Assembly: GCA_964509845.1 (NCBI GenBank)
Contig: CAZDZG010000013.1
Location: forward strand, 1 to 25,715
Origin: WYZ-LMO6 sp964509845
GTDB lineage: Archaea > Hadarchaeota > Hadarchaeia > Hadarchaeales > WYZ-LMO6
Direction of reading: 5' to 3'
Length of the DNA: 25,715 nucleotides
Under the pieces are notes generated by a model that was given only the letters and a program-made list of their open reading frames with translations, was not told the DNA's origin and did no database searches. How positions within the stretch are numbered: position 1 is the stretch's first letter; every line of letters begins with the position of its first letter. Below are positions 6,787 to 14,489 of the stretch, piece after piece. Both the position numbers and the translations under genes were made by a program.

Positions 6787-6805
6787 GCCTCCTCCAGAAG
6801 AGAAG

Positions 6806-7321
6806 ATGGACGTCTACTCCGCGATAAGGGAGAGGAGGAGCGTCAGGGCCTACCGTCCCGATCCCGTTCCCGAGGAGGTTCTGAGGAGGGTGCTGGAGGC
6901 GGCCAGGCTGGCCCCCTCGGCCAAGAACCTGCAGCCCTGGAAGCTGGTGGTGGTGAGGGATCCCGAGCGGAGGAGGAGGCTGGCGGAGGCGGCCATGGGG
7001 CAGAGCTTCGTGGCGGAGGCCCCGGTGGTGATAGCGGCGGTGGCCCTGGATCCGGAGAGGGTGATGAGGTGTGGGGTCCCCTCCTACGCGGTGGATGTGG
7101 CCATAGCGGTGGACCACCTCACCCTGGCGGCCGTTCAGGAGGGGCTGGGAACCTGCTGGATAGGCTCCTTCTCCCAGGACGAGGTGAGGAGGATCCTGGG
7201 AATCCCCGAGAGGTACAAGGTGGTGGCCCTTCTCCCCCTGGGCTATCCGGCGGACGAGCCCCTTCCCAAGTACCGGAAGGAACTGAGCGAGCTGGTCTGC
7301 TACGAGACCTTCAGGGAGTAG
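6806..7321 (+). CDS. Nitroreductase-family FMN oxidoreductase
   Basis: A 171-residue nitroreductase-fold protein, on the short side of the family. The N-terminal FMN-phosphate motif RERRSVRAY (residues about 8-16) is followed by APSAKNLQPWKLVVV and the FMN-contacting LGTCWIGSF segment. The family uses FMN and NAD(P)H for two-electron reductions of varied substrates; the physiological substrate cannot be read here. It starts 19 bp after the HNH_repeat-like gene with no obvious TATA box of its own, so it is probably cotranscribed. Its last 11 bp overlap the convergent iron-sulfur protein gene. Confidence 0.87.
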   Translation: MDVYSAIRERRSVRAYRPDPVPEEVLRRVLEAARLAPSAKNLQPWKLVVVRDPERRRRLAEAAMGQSFVAEAPVVIAAVALDPERVMRCGVPSYAVDVAIAVDHLTLAAVQEGLGTCWIGSFSQDEVRRILGIPERYKVVALLPLGYPADEPLPKYRKELSELVCYETFRE

Positions 7322-8230
7322 GCCGGATCCTCCCCACGGGGCAGGCCTTCACGCATTCGAAGCAGTGGTAGAAGGTGCCCAGCGTGGTGGTNNNNNNNNN
7401 NNNNNNNNNNNNNNNNNNNNNNNNNNNNNNNNNNNNNNNNNNNNNNNNNNNNNNNNNNNNNNNNNNNNNNNNNNNNNNNNNNNNNNNNNNNCGGGGCAGG
7501 CCTTCACGCATTCGAAGCAGTGGTAGAAGGTGCCCAGCGTGGTGGTCTGCCAGAGGTTCAGGAAGGTGGGATCGAAGGTGAGCTGGCTCCTCTCCTCGGC
7601 CCCCCTGCCCGCCAGCTCGGAGAGGAAGGCCGCCGCCCCTGGGGGGCCGTACCTCAGCAGGTTGACGGCGCACCCGAAGACATCCACCCTCTGCCCCTCT
7701 TCTATGGCCCCCACCGGGCAGGCCTTCAGGCACCTCCCGCATCTTCTGCAGATCCCTTCCACCTTTCTCCCGTCGGGGCGCAGGGGGGCCTCGGTCAGGA
7801 CTCCCCCTATCCTCACCCTGGGTCCGAACCTCTCCGTCACCAGAAGCCTGCTCAGCCCCAGCTCCCCCAGCCCGGCCGCCACGGCCGCGTGGCGCAGGGA
7901 GAACTCCCCCCTCAGACCGAACTTGCCCTCCCCCATGTCCAGCGGAAGGGCCACGGGAACGGAGAGGGAAGGGAAGCCCCTGTCCTCCAGGAAGCGCACG
8001 AGCTCCCTCCCTATCAGGCCCAGCTTCTGATAGGTGCAGTAGGTGTCGTACTGGGCCATCCTGAGATCGTTCAGGGCCGCTTCCGACTGACCGCATAGGA
8101 AGACCACGCAGGAGGAGGCCCGCGGGAGGAGGGAGGGGTTCCGGTCCTCCACCTCCTCCACGGCGCATATCCCCACCAAGTCCGCCCCCAGCTCCACCGC
8201 CTTCCTCTTGACCTCCTCCTCCAATCCCAT
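7311..8230 (-). CDS. QueG-like double [4Fe-4S] cluster protein, interrupted by an artefactual assembly gap
   Basis: Read across the collapsed gap, the protein is 254 residues. The middle (RHAAVAAGLGELGLSRLLV and FGPRVRIGGVLTEAPL) and the two ferredoxin-type Cys motifs, CRRCGRCLKACPVGAI near residue 165 and HCFECVKACPVGRI at the C-terminus, match the epoxyqueuosine-reductase-like / 4Fe-4S double-cluster family. The corrinoid-binding part of true QueG looks reduced, and archaea make archaeosine, not queuosine, so the substrate is probably different and unknown. The ATG at 8230 has an AT box 22-30 nt upstream, shared with the divergent YkgJ-like gene. The TGA at 7311-7313 overlaps the nitroreductase end. 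As deposited, the Ns break the gene, but I see no real frameshift. Confidence 0.82.
7337..7391 (+). repeat. 55-bp sequence identical to 7492-7546 (left contig end at the N gap)
   Basis: This copy ends exactly where the run of Ns begins, and it is repeated base for base right after the Ns. That is the pattern of two contig ends that overlap but were not merged, not of a biological repeat. Confidence 0.9.
7392..7491. other. Assembly gap of 100 Ns
   Basis: Exactly 100 Ns, a default placeholder length. Because the 55 bp on each side are identical, the true gap is probably zero and the real sequence is one copy of that 55-mer. Confidence 0.95.
7492..7546 (+). repeat. 55-bp sequence identical to 7337-7391 (right contig end at the N gap)
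   Basis: Second copy of the 55-mer, starting at the first base after the Ns. Removing one copy plus the Ns (155 bp) leaves the surrounding gene with 765 nt, an exact multiple of three and a continuous iron-sulfur motif. Confidence 0.9.
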
Positions 8231-8251
8231 CCCAAAGGCTAGCGGGTCCAG

Positions 8252-8260
8252 TTTAATAAT
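8252..8260. promoter_or_regulatory. Single AT box between divergent QueG-like and YkgJ-like genes
   Basis: TTTAATAAT is centred about 26 nt from the minus-strand ATG (8230) and 24 nt from the plus-strand ATG (8280). It is the only AT-rich patch in the 49-bp gap, repeating the geometry of the ubiX/DUF131 gap. Confidence 0.5.
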
Positions 8261-8279
8261 CCCTCTCCCGAGTCCGGAG

Positions 8280-8657
8280 ATGGGGCTGGAGGAGATCTGG
8301 AGGAAGATCCCCTCCATGGAGTGCGAGGAGGGATGCAGCGAGTGCTGCTTCTGGCCCAGCCGCACCCCCCTGGAGGAGGAGAGGGTCAGGGAGTGGCTCA
8401 GGGAGAGGGGAAGGGAGGAGAGGGTGGGAAGGGTGGGGGAGAGGTGTCCCTACGCGGAGGGGGGCAGGTGCTCCATCTGGCCCGTTCGCTTCCTGCCCTG
8501 CAGGCTCTTCGGGGTGGTGGAGACGGTCAGGTGCCCCAGGGGAAAGGGGCCGGAGAGGTTCCTGACGGAGGAGGAGGCCGTGGCCCTAATCCTGGAGCTG
8601 GACGCGGAGAACCGGCGCTTCCTGAGGGAAAAGGGCCCTTCCGGGGAAAAGGCTTAA
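8280..8657 (+). CDS. YkgJ-family cysteine-cluster protein
   Basis: A 125-residue protein with the Cys pattern of the YkgJ (UPF0153) family: CEEGCSECCFW near residues 14-24, then RCPYAEGGRCSIW and RFLPCRLFG, with a later RCP. These cysteines probably bind a metal or iron-sulfur cluster; the family's biochemical role is not established. I chose the ATG at 8280 over an upstream in-frame start because the AT box lies 20-28 nt before it and the upstream extension is antisense to the QueG-like gene. Its TAA stop lies within the TTAA box of the following gene. Confidence 0.78.
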   Translation: MGLEEIWRKIPSMECEEGCSECCFWPSRTPLEEERVREWLRERGREERVGRVGERCPYAEGGRCSIWPVRFLPCRLFGVVETVRCPRGKGPERFLTEEEAVALILELDAENRRFLREKGPSGEKA

Positions 8658-8658
8658 C
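8653..8658 (+). promoter_or_regulatory. TATA-like box for the prephenate dehydratase gene, containing the upstream stop codon
   Basis: CTTAAC lies 25-30 nt before the TTG start at 8683 and contains the TAA stop (8655-8657) of the YkgJ-like gene. It is a weak AT match, but the only one available in this GC-rich stretch. Confidence 0.35.
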
Positions 8659-8682
8659 CCGGCCGGAAGGGAGGGGAGAAGG

Positions 8683-9969
8683 TTGAGGGGGATCAGGGAG
8701 GTGGCGCTGCTAGGGCCAGAGGGCACCCACACGGAGAGGGCGCTGGAGGCCCTGGGGGACCTGCTCCCCCGGCGCGTCCGCAGGAGGTACCTCTCCCCGG
8801 TGGCCGAGGTCTTTGAGTACGTCTCCACCCATCCGGGGGCGCTCGGGGTGGTGCCCGTGGAGGACTCGGTGGAGGGGGAGGTTCCCTTCGTCCTGGACCT
8901 CCTGAGGAGGTACCACAGGCTCAGGGTGGTAAGGGAGATCAGGATGCCGGTGGTCCATCACCTGCTGGCCAGGCACGACAGGCTGGAGAGGATAAGGGTG
9001 GTGGCCTCCCACCACCAGGCCCTCTCCCACTGCAGGAGGTACCTTAGGCTGAACCTCCCCCACGCGGAGCTCAGGGAGATGCCGAGCACGGCGGCGGCCG
9101 CCGAGCTGGCGGCCTCCGACCCCTCGGTGGCGGCCGTGGCCGGGGAGAGGGCGGCCAGGATCTACGGGCTCAGGGTGGTGAGGAGGAACATCCACGACCA
9201 GGGCATGAGCTATACCAGGTTCTTCGTCCTGAGCCAGGTCCCCTTGCCCGGCATCAGGCCCGTCAAGACCTCCGTGCTGCTGGAGCTCGCGGAGGACAGG
9301 CCCGGGATCCTGCAGGAGATCCTGAGGGAGTTCTCCAGGAGGGGGATCAACCTAACCAGGATAGAGTCGAGGCCCGACAGGGGGGTGCTCGGGGAGTACG
9401 TGTTCTTCGTGGACTTCGAGGGGAGGGCGGGGGAGAGGAGGGTGGAGGAGGCCCTGAGGGCGGTGGAGGGGAAGAGGGTGCATGTGAGGGTGCTGGGCTC
9501 CTACGACGTGAGGGAGCTGAGGGGGGAGGAGGAGGGGAGGCCGCCCATGCTGGGGAGGGAGGAGGGGGAGATGGCGGGGCTGAGGCTGGGAAGGGAGAAG
9601 GCTTTCATAAGGAGGAGGGGTAGGAGGGTGATGGCGGGGGACCAGATCAGGCAGGGGGAGCTGGTGAGGGTGAGGACCCCCTCCGGGGACAGGCTGGCCC
9701 TGGTGGTCTCCTCGGACAGGTACAACAGGCTGGGGAAGGAAGTGGTGGTGGTGCCGGTGGTGGAGGGGAAGGGGGAAGGGGAGCTGGACTACGGGCTCTC
9801 CGAGGGGGACCTGAGGTTCGCGGGGCTGAAGGGGCCCAGGGCGGTGAGGATGGGGGTGCTTCTGACCGTGGAGAAGGAAAAGGTGAAGAGGGAGGGGAAG
9901 CTTCCCTCCACCACGGTCAGGGAGATCCTCTCGGGCCTGGCGGAGAGGGTCCTCAGCCTGGAGTCCTAA
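8683..9969 (+). CDS. pheA: Prephenate dehydratase with ACT domain and an extra C-terminal MazF/PemK-like domain
   Basis: The first 275 residues are a normal prephenate dehydratase: LLGPEGTHTE (9-18), VPVEDSVEGEV (58-67), and the catalytic-loop YTRFFVL (177-183), converting prephenate to phenylpyruvate for Phe synthesis. An ACT domain (about 195-272) with RGINLTRIESRP follows, the site of Phe feedback control, ending in the usual LGSY. Standard enzymes stop there. This one continues about 150 residues: a charged linker, then from about 324 QGELVRVRTPSGDRLALVVSSDRYNR and EVVVVPVV, which resembles the MazF/PemK fold (compare GD-W-V, RPALVVS-YN and VVVPIT in that family). The Arg is kept but the catalytic Thr after VVVP is Val, so RNase activity is unlikely. 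The start is TTG at 8683; a GTG at 8701 is an alternative. I see no frameshift at the junction. Confidence 0.88.
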   Translation: MRGIREVALLGPEGTHTERALEALGDLLPRRVRRRYLSPVAEVFEYVSTHPGALGVVPVEDSVEGEVPFVLDLLRRYHRLRVVREIRMPVVHHLLARHDRLERIRVVASHHQALSHCRRYLRLNLPHAELREMPSTAAAAELAASDPSVAAVAGERAARIYGLRVVRRNIHDQGMSYTRFFVLSQVPLPGIRPVKTSVLLELAEDRPGILQEILREFSRRGINLTRIESRPDRGVLGEYVFFVDFEGRAGERRVEEALRAVEGKRVHVRVLGSYDVRELRGEEEGRPPMLGREEGEMAGLRLGREKAFIRRRGRRVMAGDQIRQGELVRVRTPSGDRLALVVSSDRYNRLGKEVVVVPVVEGKGEGELDYGLSEGDLRFAGLKGPRAVRMGVLLTVEKEKVKREGKLPSTTVREILSGLAERVLSLES

Positions 9970-9972
9970 TAA
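9967..9972 (+). promoter_or_regulatory. TATA-like box for the inositol monophosphatase gene, containing the upstream stop codon
   Basis: TAATAA begins with the prephenate dehydratase stop codon (9967-9969) and lies 23-28 nt before the ATG at 9995. Confidence 0.45.
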
Positions 9973-9994
9973 GGGCCCTCCCCCACCTTTCTGG

Positions 9995-10780
9995 ATGTCG
10001 GAGCTGGACCTGGCGGTCTCCCTGGCCCTCAGGGCGGGGGAGCTGCTGAGGGAGGGCTTCAGGAGGGGAGGGTTTGCGGGGCTGCGCCGGACGGCGAAGG
10101 GCCTCACCACCCCCTACGATCTGAAATCGGACAGGTTGCTGGTGGAGGGGCTCTCCTCCCACTTCCCCGACCATAACCTCTGGACGGAGGAAACGGGACT
10201 GGTGGACAGGGGTTCCGAGTACACCTGGCTGGTGGACCCGCTGGACGGCACCACCAACTTCGCCTCGGGCAACCCCCTTTTCTGCGTCAGCCTGGCCCTC
10301 CTGAGGGGGGGAAGGCCCGTGCTGGGCGTGACCTTTCTCCCCGTGCTGGGGGAGCTCTACCTGGTGGAGAGGGGGAAGGGGGCCTTCCTGGAGAGGACGG
10401 AGACGGGGGAGAGGTTCCGCCTCAGGGTCTCGGAGGTGGACAGGCTGGAGGAGGCCTACCTTTACTCCTGCGAGGGGAGTGAGACGGACAGGGGAAGGAC
10501 GGGGAGGATGGTGGGGATCCTCTATCCCAGGGTGAGGGACCTGAGGAAGCTGGGATCGGCGGGAGTGGAGGCCAGCTGGGTGGCCTGCGGGAGGGGGGAT
10601 GCCTATGCCGCCACCGCCCTCCAGCCCTGGGACGTGGCGGCCACCGTCCCGCTGGTGGAGGAGGCGGGGGGAAGGGTGACGGGCTTCAGGGGGGAGGAGT
10701 GGAGGCCGGAGAGGATGGATCTGATCTTCTCCAACGGGAGGCTGCACGGGAGGCTGGTGGACCTGCTCTCGGCCCTCTAG
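9995..10780 (+). CDS. suhB: Inositol monophosphatase / fructose-1,6-bisphosphatase family enzyme
   Basis: A 261-residue Mg-dependent sugar phosphatase of the inositol monophosphatase superfamily. The metal-binding motifs are all present: Glu-Glu in WTEETG (residues 65-66), VDPLDGTTNF (80-89, Asp81 and Asp84), and PWDVAA (Asp213). Archaeal members often dephosphorylate both inositol 1-phosphate and fructose 1,6-bisphosphate, so the role may be in inositol lipids or solutes, or in gluconeogenesis; the sequence does not decide. It is 25 bp downstream of the prephenate dehydratase gene and 30 bp upstream of the cis-prenyltransferase gene, each separated by its own TATA-like box, so the three may be transcribed separately despite the tight packing. 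Confidence 0.9.
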   Translation: MSELDLAVSLALRAGELLREGFRRGGFAGLRRTAKGLTTPYDLKSDRLLVEGLSSHFPDHNLWTEETGLVDRGSEYTWLVDPLDGTTNFASGNPLFCVSLALLRGGRPVLGVTFLPVLGELYLVERGKGAFLERTETGERFRLRVSEVDRLEEAYLYSCEGSETDRGRTGRMVGILYPRVRDLRKLGSAGVEASWVACGRGDAYAATALQPWDVAATVPLVEEAGGRVTGFRGEEWRPERMDLIFSNGRLHGRLVDLLSAL

Positions 10781-10781
10781 T

Positions 10782-10787
10782 TAAAAA
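10782..10787 (+). promoter_or_regulatory. TATA-like box for the cis-prenyltransferase gene
   Basis: TTAAAA lies 24-29 nt before the ATG at 10811 and starts two bases after the TAG stop of the upstream gene (10778-10780). Confidence 0.5.
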
Positions 10788-10810
10788 GGGGGGAGGGGAA
10801 AGAGGGGAGG

Positions 10811-11488
10811 ATGAGGCCCCAGCACCTGGGCCTGATACCGGACGGAAACAGGAGGTGGGCCAGGGAGCACGGCCTCGAGGTTTGGCAGGGTCACGAGAGG
10901 GGGGTGAGGGTGCTGGAGGACTTCCTCCACTGGTGCCTGGAGGAGGACATCCCGGAGGTGACCGTTTACACCCTTTCCCTGGAGAACCTGGAAAGGAGGC
11001 CGCAGGAGGAGCTCAGGCACCTCTACAGGCTGATGAACTCCTGCCTGCGCAGGCTGGAGGGGGACCGCACCCTGCACGAGGAGGAGGTGAGGGTGAGGGT
11101 GGTGGGAAGGCTGCACAGGCTTCCCGATTTCCTCCTCTCCGGGGCCAGGAGGGTGATGGAGGCCACCCGCCACTACCGCCGCAGGCACCTGAACTTCCTC
11201 ATCGCCTACGGGGGCCAGGACGAGCTCCTGAGCTGCGTCAGGCGCCTCCTCTCCAGCAGGCCCGCCAGGCTCACCAGGCAGGTGCTGGAGAGGTACCTGT
11301 GGGTGAGGAGGCCCCTGGACATGCTGATAAGGACGGGAAAGGAGTACAGGCTCTCCAACTTCCTCCTCTACCAGGCCGCCTACGCCGAGCTCTTCTTCGT
11401 GGACAAGTACTGGCCCGACTTCACCAGGGAGGACCTCAGGAGGTGTCTGGAGGAGTTTGAGAGGAGGCAGAGGAGGATGGGGGGCTGA
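10811..11488 (+). CDS. uppS: Cis-prenyltransferase (undecaprenyl/dolichyl diphosphate synthase family)
   Basis: A 225-residue cis-prenyltransferase that extends an allylic diphosphate with isopentenyl units to make the long polyprenyl carriers used in glycosylation. Signature segments: IPDGNRRWA (catalytic Asp11), YTLSLENLERRP (family: YxxSxENWxRP), and the C-terminal DMLIRTGKEYRLSNFLLYQ with AELFFVDKYWPDF. The length is slightly short of bacterial UppS but usual for archaea. It would draw on isoprenoids made through the mevalonate branch encoded at 2852-6247. The last 53 bp overlap the convergent ileS reading frame. The exact chain length of the product cannot be inferred. Confidence 0.92.
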   Translation: MRPQHLGLIPDGNRRWAREHGLEVWQGHERGVRVLEDFLHWCLEEDIPEVTVYTLSLENLERRPQEELRHLYRLMNSCLRRLEGDRTLHEEEVRVRVVGRLHRLPDFLLSGARRVMEATRHYRRRHLNFLIAYGGQDELLSCVRRLLSSRPARLTRQVLERYLWVRRPLDMLIRTGKEYRLSNFLLYQAAYAELFFVDKYWPDFTREDLRRCLEEFERRQRRMGG

Positions 11489-14450
11489 GCCTCCTCAGCC
11501 TGAGCCTGAAGGTCTCCCCCTCCACCTCCCAGTCCCTCACCAGACCCTCCCCCCCCACCTCCTCCCTCCTGCGGACGGTTAACCTCTCTATCCTGACCTC
11601 CCTCCGGAGGTAGTCCAGGTGGGGCTCCAGCAGCCTGGCCTCCTCCTCCCCCATCCCCAGCTCCGCCTCCACCCTCTCCTCCATCTCCAGCCCCAGTTCC
11701 TTCCTCATCACCTGCAGGCGCCTCACCAGCTCCCTGGCCAGGGCCTCCCCCCTGAGCTCGGGGGAGAGCTCCCTGCTCACGGCCACCGTCCTACCCTCCG
11801 CCTCCACCACCGAGTACTCCCCCGGGGGAAGGGCCTGCCCGGGACCCAGCAGGACCACCTTCTTGCAGTTGAACCTCTCCCTGAGGAAGCCCTCCAGCTC
11901 CCGGAGGAGCTCCACCTCCTGGGCGGAGCGCAGCCTCAGCACCACCTCCGCCACCGGCCACCTGAGCTTGAGCCCCGCCCCCTGCCTGGCCTCCGCCACC
12001 CGCTCGGTCAGGAAGCGGGCGAGCTCCATGGCCCTCTCCAGCTCTTCGTCCCTCCACTCCTCCTCCGGGGAGGGCCAGTCCAGCAGGTGGACGCTCTCCG
12101 GGCGGTGGGGCTCCACGGGCCTCACCAGCTGGGAGTACATCACCTCCGAGAGGTGGGGGGCGAAGGGGGCCAGGAGGGGAAGGAGGGTGCTGAGGCAGCG
12201 GTAGAGGACCGCGTAGGCCGCCAGCTTGGAGGGGTGATCCCTCTCTATCCAGGTCCTGGGGCGGATGGCCTTGACGTACCAGCGGCTCAGGTCCTCCAGG
12301 ATGAAGGAGAGGAGGGCCCTGGAGGCCCGGTGGAGCTCGCACCTCTCCAGGGCCCCGGTGACCTCCCTCACCAGCCCCTGGATCCTGGAAAGCATCCACC
12401 TGTCCTCGGGGAGGAGGTGGGGGCGTAGCTCCTCCAGAGAGGCCCGGGAGGGATGGAAGGAATCGAGGGACATGTAGGTGGTGGCGAAGACGTGGACGTT
12501 CCAGAGGACCTGCAGGGTCCTGGCCACCTGCCTAAGCTCCTTCAGGTTGAACTTCAGGTCCTCCCAGGGGGGGTTGGCGGAGAGGAGGTAGAGCCTGAGG
12601 GCATCCGCCCCGTACTCCTCCGCCACCTCTATGGGGTCTATCACGTTCCCCAGCGACTTGGACATCTTCCTCCCCTGGGCGTCGAGGGCGAAGCCGTGGG
12701 TGAGCACCCTCCGGTAAGGGACCTCCCCCAGGGCTATCACGGAGGAGACCTGCTGGGCGTAGAACCACTTGGTCACCTGGTCCTCTCCCTCGGTGATGAA
12801 GGCGGAGGGCCAGAGCTTCTCAAAAAGTTCCCTCCGCTGGGGGAAGCCCAGGCTGGCCCAGGAGGCAATGCTGGAGTCGAACCACACGTCCAGCACGTCG
12901 GGCACCCTCCTCATCTCCCCCCCGCACCTCGGGCACCTCCCCCGCAGCCCGTCCAGCTCGGAGCGATGCAGGTCGATCTCCCCCTCCTTTCCCGTGAGCT
13001 CCCTGAGCTCCCTGAGGCTTCCCACCAGGACCGAGTGCCCGCAGGACCCGCAGGTCCAGAGGGGGAGGGGGATGCCCCAGTATCTCTGCCTGGAGAGGCA
13101 CCAGTCCCCCACCGAGCGAACCCCGTTGACGTACCTCTCCCTCACCCAGCCAGGCACCCACTCCACCCGCTCGTTCTTCTCCAGCAGGAGGGGCTTGATC
13201 TCGGAGACCTTCAGGAACCACTGCTCGGTGGCCCTGAACAGGAGGGGGGTCTTGCACCTCCAGCAGTGGGGATAGGTGTGCAGGACGGTTCCCCCCTTCA
13301 CCAGCAGTCCCTTCCTGCGCAGGTCCTCCAGCACCACGGGATCCGCCTCCTTCACGAAGAGCCCCGCGTACTTCCCCGCCTCCTCCGTGAACCTGCCGTC
13401 GGGACCCACGGGGCTGAAGACGGGAAGCCCGTATTCCTTCCCCACCTGGAAGTCCTCCTCCCCGAAGCCCGGGGCGGTGTGCACGCAGCCCGTCCCCTCC
13501 TCCAGCACCACGTGGGTCCCCAGGATCACCCTGTGATGGGGCTCGAACTCCCTCTGCTTCGGAACCTCCTCCAGCAGGGGGTGCTCGTACCTCGTTCCCT
13601 CCAGCTCCCTCCCCCTTACCCTCTCCAGGATCCTGTACTCCCCCCACCCCAGCTCCTTCGCCACCCTGGGCACGGTCTCCTCCGCCAGCACGTAGACCTC
13701 CCCTCCCACCTCCACCCTGGCGTAGGTGAAGTCGGGGTGGACGCAGACCGCCAGGTTGGCGGGAAGGGTCCAGGGGGTGGTGGTCCAGATGAGGAGGTAC
13801 TCGTCCCTGCCCTTCACCCTGAAGCGGACGTAGAGGGAGGGGTCCTCCACCTCCTGGTACTCCCCCCTCACCTCGTGCTCGGCCAGGGCGGTCTCGCACC
13901 TGGGACACCAGTGGATGACCCTCAGGTCCTTCTGCAGCAGGCCTTTCTCGTGGGCCTTCTTCAGCGTCCACCAGGCCGACTCGATGTACTCGTTGGTGAG
14001 GGTGAGGTAGGGCTCCTCCCAGTCCATCCAGACCCCCAGGCGCTTGAACTGCTGGGTCATGAGCCTGACGTGCTCCAGCGCCCATCTCCTGCACTCCTCG
14101 ATGAACCTCCCCACCCCCACCTCCCTCTCTATGTCCTTCTTCGACCGTATCCCCAGCCTCTCCTCCACCATCACCTCGATCGGGAGGCCGTGGCAGTCCC
14201 AGCCGGGCTGGCGGCGGACGTTGAAGCCCCTCATGGTCCAGTACCTGAGGAAGACGTCCTTCAGGACCTTGTTCCAGGCCGTGCCCAGGTGGATGGAGCC
14301 GCTGGCGTAGGGTGGCCCGTCCAGGAAGTAGAGGGGTGGGGCGTCCTTCCTCTTCTCTTGAACCTTCCGGTAGATCCCCTCCTCCTCCCACCACCTCTGG
14401 ATTTCCCTCTCCGCCTCTGGGGGCCGGTAGGAAGCCGGGGCTGGCTTCAT
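11436..14450 (-). CDS. ileS: Isoleucyl-tRNA synthetase
   Basis: A 1004-residue class I synthetase charging tRNA-Ile. Seen in order: DGPPYASGSIHLGT with the HIGH-equivalent HLGT at residue 54; the CP1 editing domain (WTTTPWTLPANLAV and GTGCVHTAPGFGEED); zinc-type cysteines around CWRCKT and CGSCG/CPRCGG; WCLSRQRYWGIPLP; the KMSKSLGN loop near residue 595; then the anticodon-binding domain and a C-terminal extension. This is the archaeal/eukaryotic-type architecture. The start ATG at 14450 has a TTAAAA box 26-31 nt upstream. The last 17 or so residues (Ser/Pro-rich) are encoded antisense to the 3' end of uppS, so this tail may be an unselected extension caused by the convergent overlap. Confidence 0.97.
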   Translation of the reverse strand: MKPAPASYRPPEAEREIQRWWEEEGIYRKVQEKRKDAPPLYFLDGPPYASGSIHLGTAWNKVLKDVFLRYWTMRGFNVRRQPGWDCHGLPIEVMVEERLGIRSKKDIEREVGVGRFIEECRRWALEHVRLMTQQFKRLGVWMDWEEPYLTLTNEYIESAWWTLKKAHEKGLLQKDLRVIHWCPRCETALAEHEVRGEYQEVEDPSLYVRFRVKGRDEYLLIWTTTPWTLPANLAVCVHPDFTYARVEVGGEVYVLAEETVPRVAKELGWGEYRILERVRGRELEGTRYEHPLLEEVPKQREFEPHHRVILGTHVVLEEGTGCVHTAPGFGEEDFQVGKEYGLPVFSPVGPDGRFTEEAGKYAGLFVKEADPVVLEDLRRKGLLVKGGTVLHTYPHCWRCKTPLLFRATEQWFLKVSEIKPLLLEKNERVEWVPGWVRERYVNGVRSVGDWCLSRQRYWGIPLPLWTCGSCGHSVLVGSLRELRELTGKEGEIDLHRSELDGLRGRCPRCGGEMRRVPDVLDVWFDSSIASWASLGFPQRRELFEKLWPSAFITEGEDQVTKWFYAQQVSSVIALGEVPYRRVLTHGFALDAQGRKMSKSLGNVIDPIEVAEEYGADALRLYLLSANPPWEDLKFNLKELRQVARTLQVLWNVHVFATTYMSLDSFHPSRASLEELRPHLLPEDRWMLSRIQGLVREVTGALERCELHRASRALLSFILEDLSRWYVKAIRPRTWIERDHPSKLAAYAVLYRCLSTLLPLLAPFAPHLSEVMYSQLVRPVEPHRPESVHLLDWPSPEEEWRDEELERAMELARFLTERVAEARQGAGLKLRWPVAEVVLRLRSAQEVELLRELEGFLRERFNCKKVVLLGPGQALPPGEYSVVEAEGRTVAVSRELSPELRGEALARELVRRLQVMRKELGLEMEERVEAELGMGEEEARLLEPHLDYLRREVRIERLTVRRREEVGGEGLVRDWEVEGETFRLRLRRLSPPSSSASSQTPPDTS

Positions 14451-14475
14451 GGTCAGATATCGTTGGTGGAGGCCC

Positions 14476-14481
14476 TTAAAA
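14476..14481 (-). promoter_or_regulatory. TATA-like box for ileS
   Basis: TTTTAA on the minus strand, 26-31 nt before the ATG at 14450. It lies in the short gap between the upstream membrane-protein stop (14490) and ileS, so ileS can be transcribed on its own. Confidence 0.5.
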
Positions 14482-14489
14482 CGGATGCG

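Noticed and set aside
7337..7546. A genuine direct repeat or transposon target duplication around the Ns
   Set aside because: The copies abut an exact 100-N filler and collapse to an intact gene, so an unmerged contig overlap explains them better.
9650..9969. The C-terminal domain of the prephenate dehydratase as an active MazF toxin of a toxin-antitoxin pair
   Set aside because: The catalytic Thr after VVVP is Val, the domain is fused to a biosynthetic enzyme, and there is no antitoxin-like small gene beside it.
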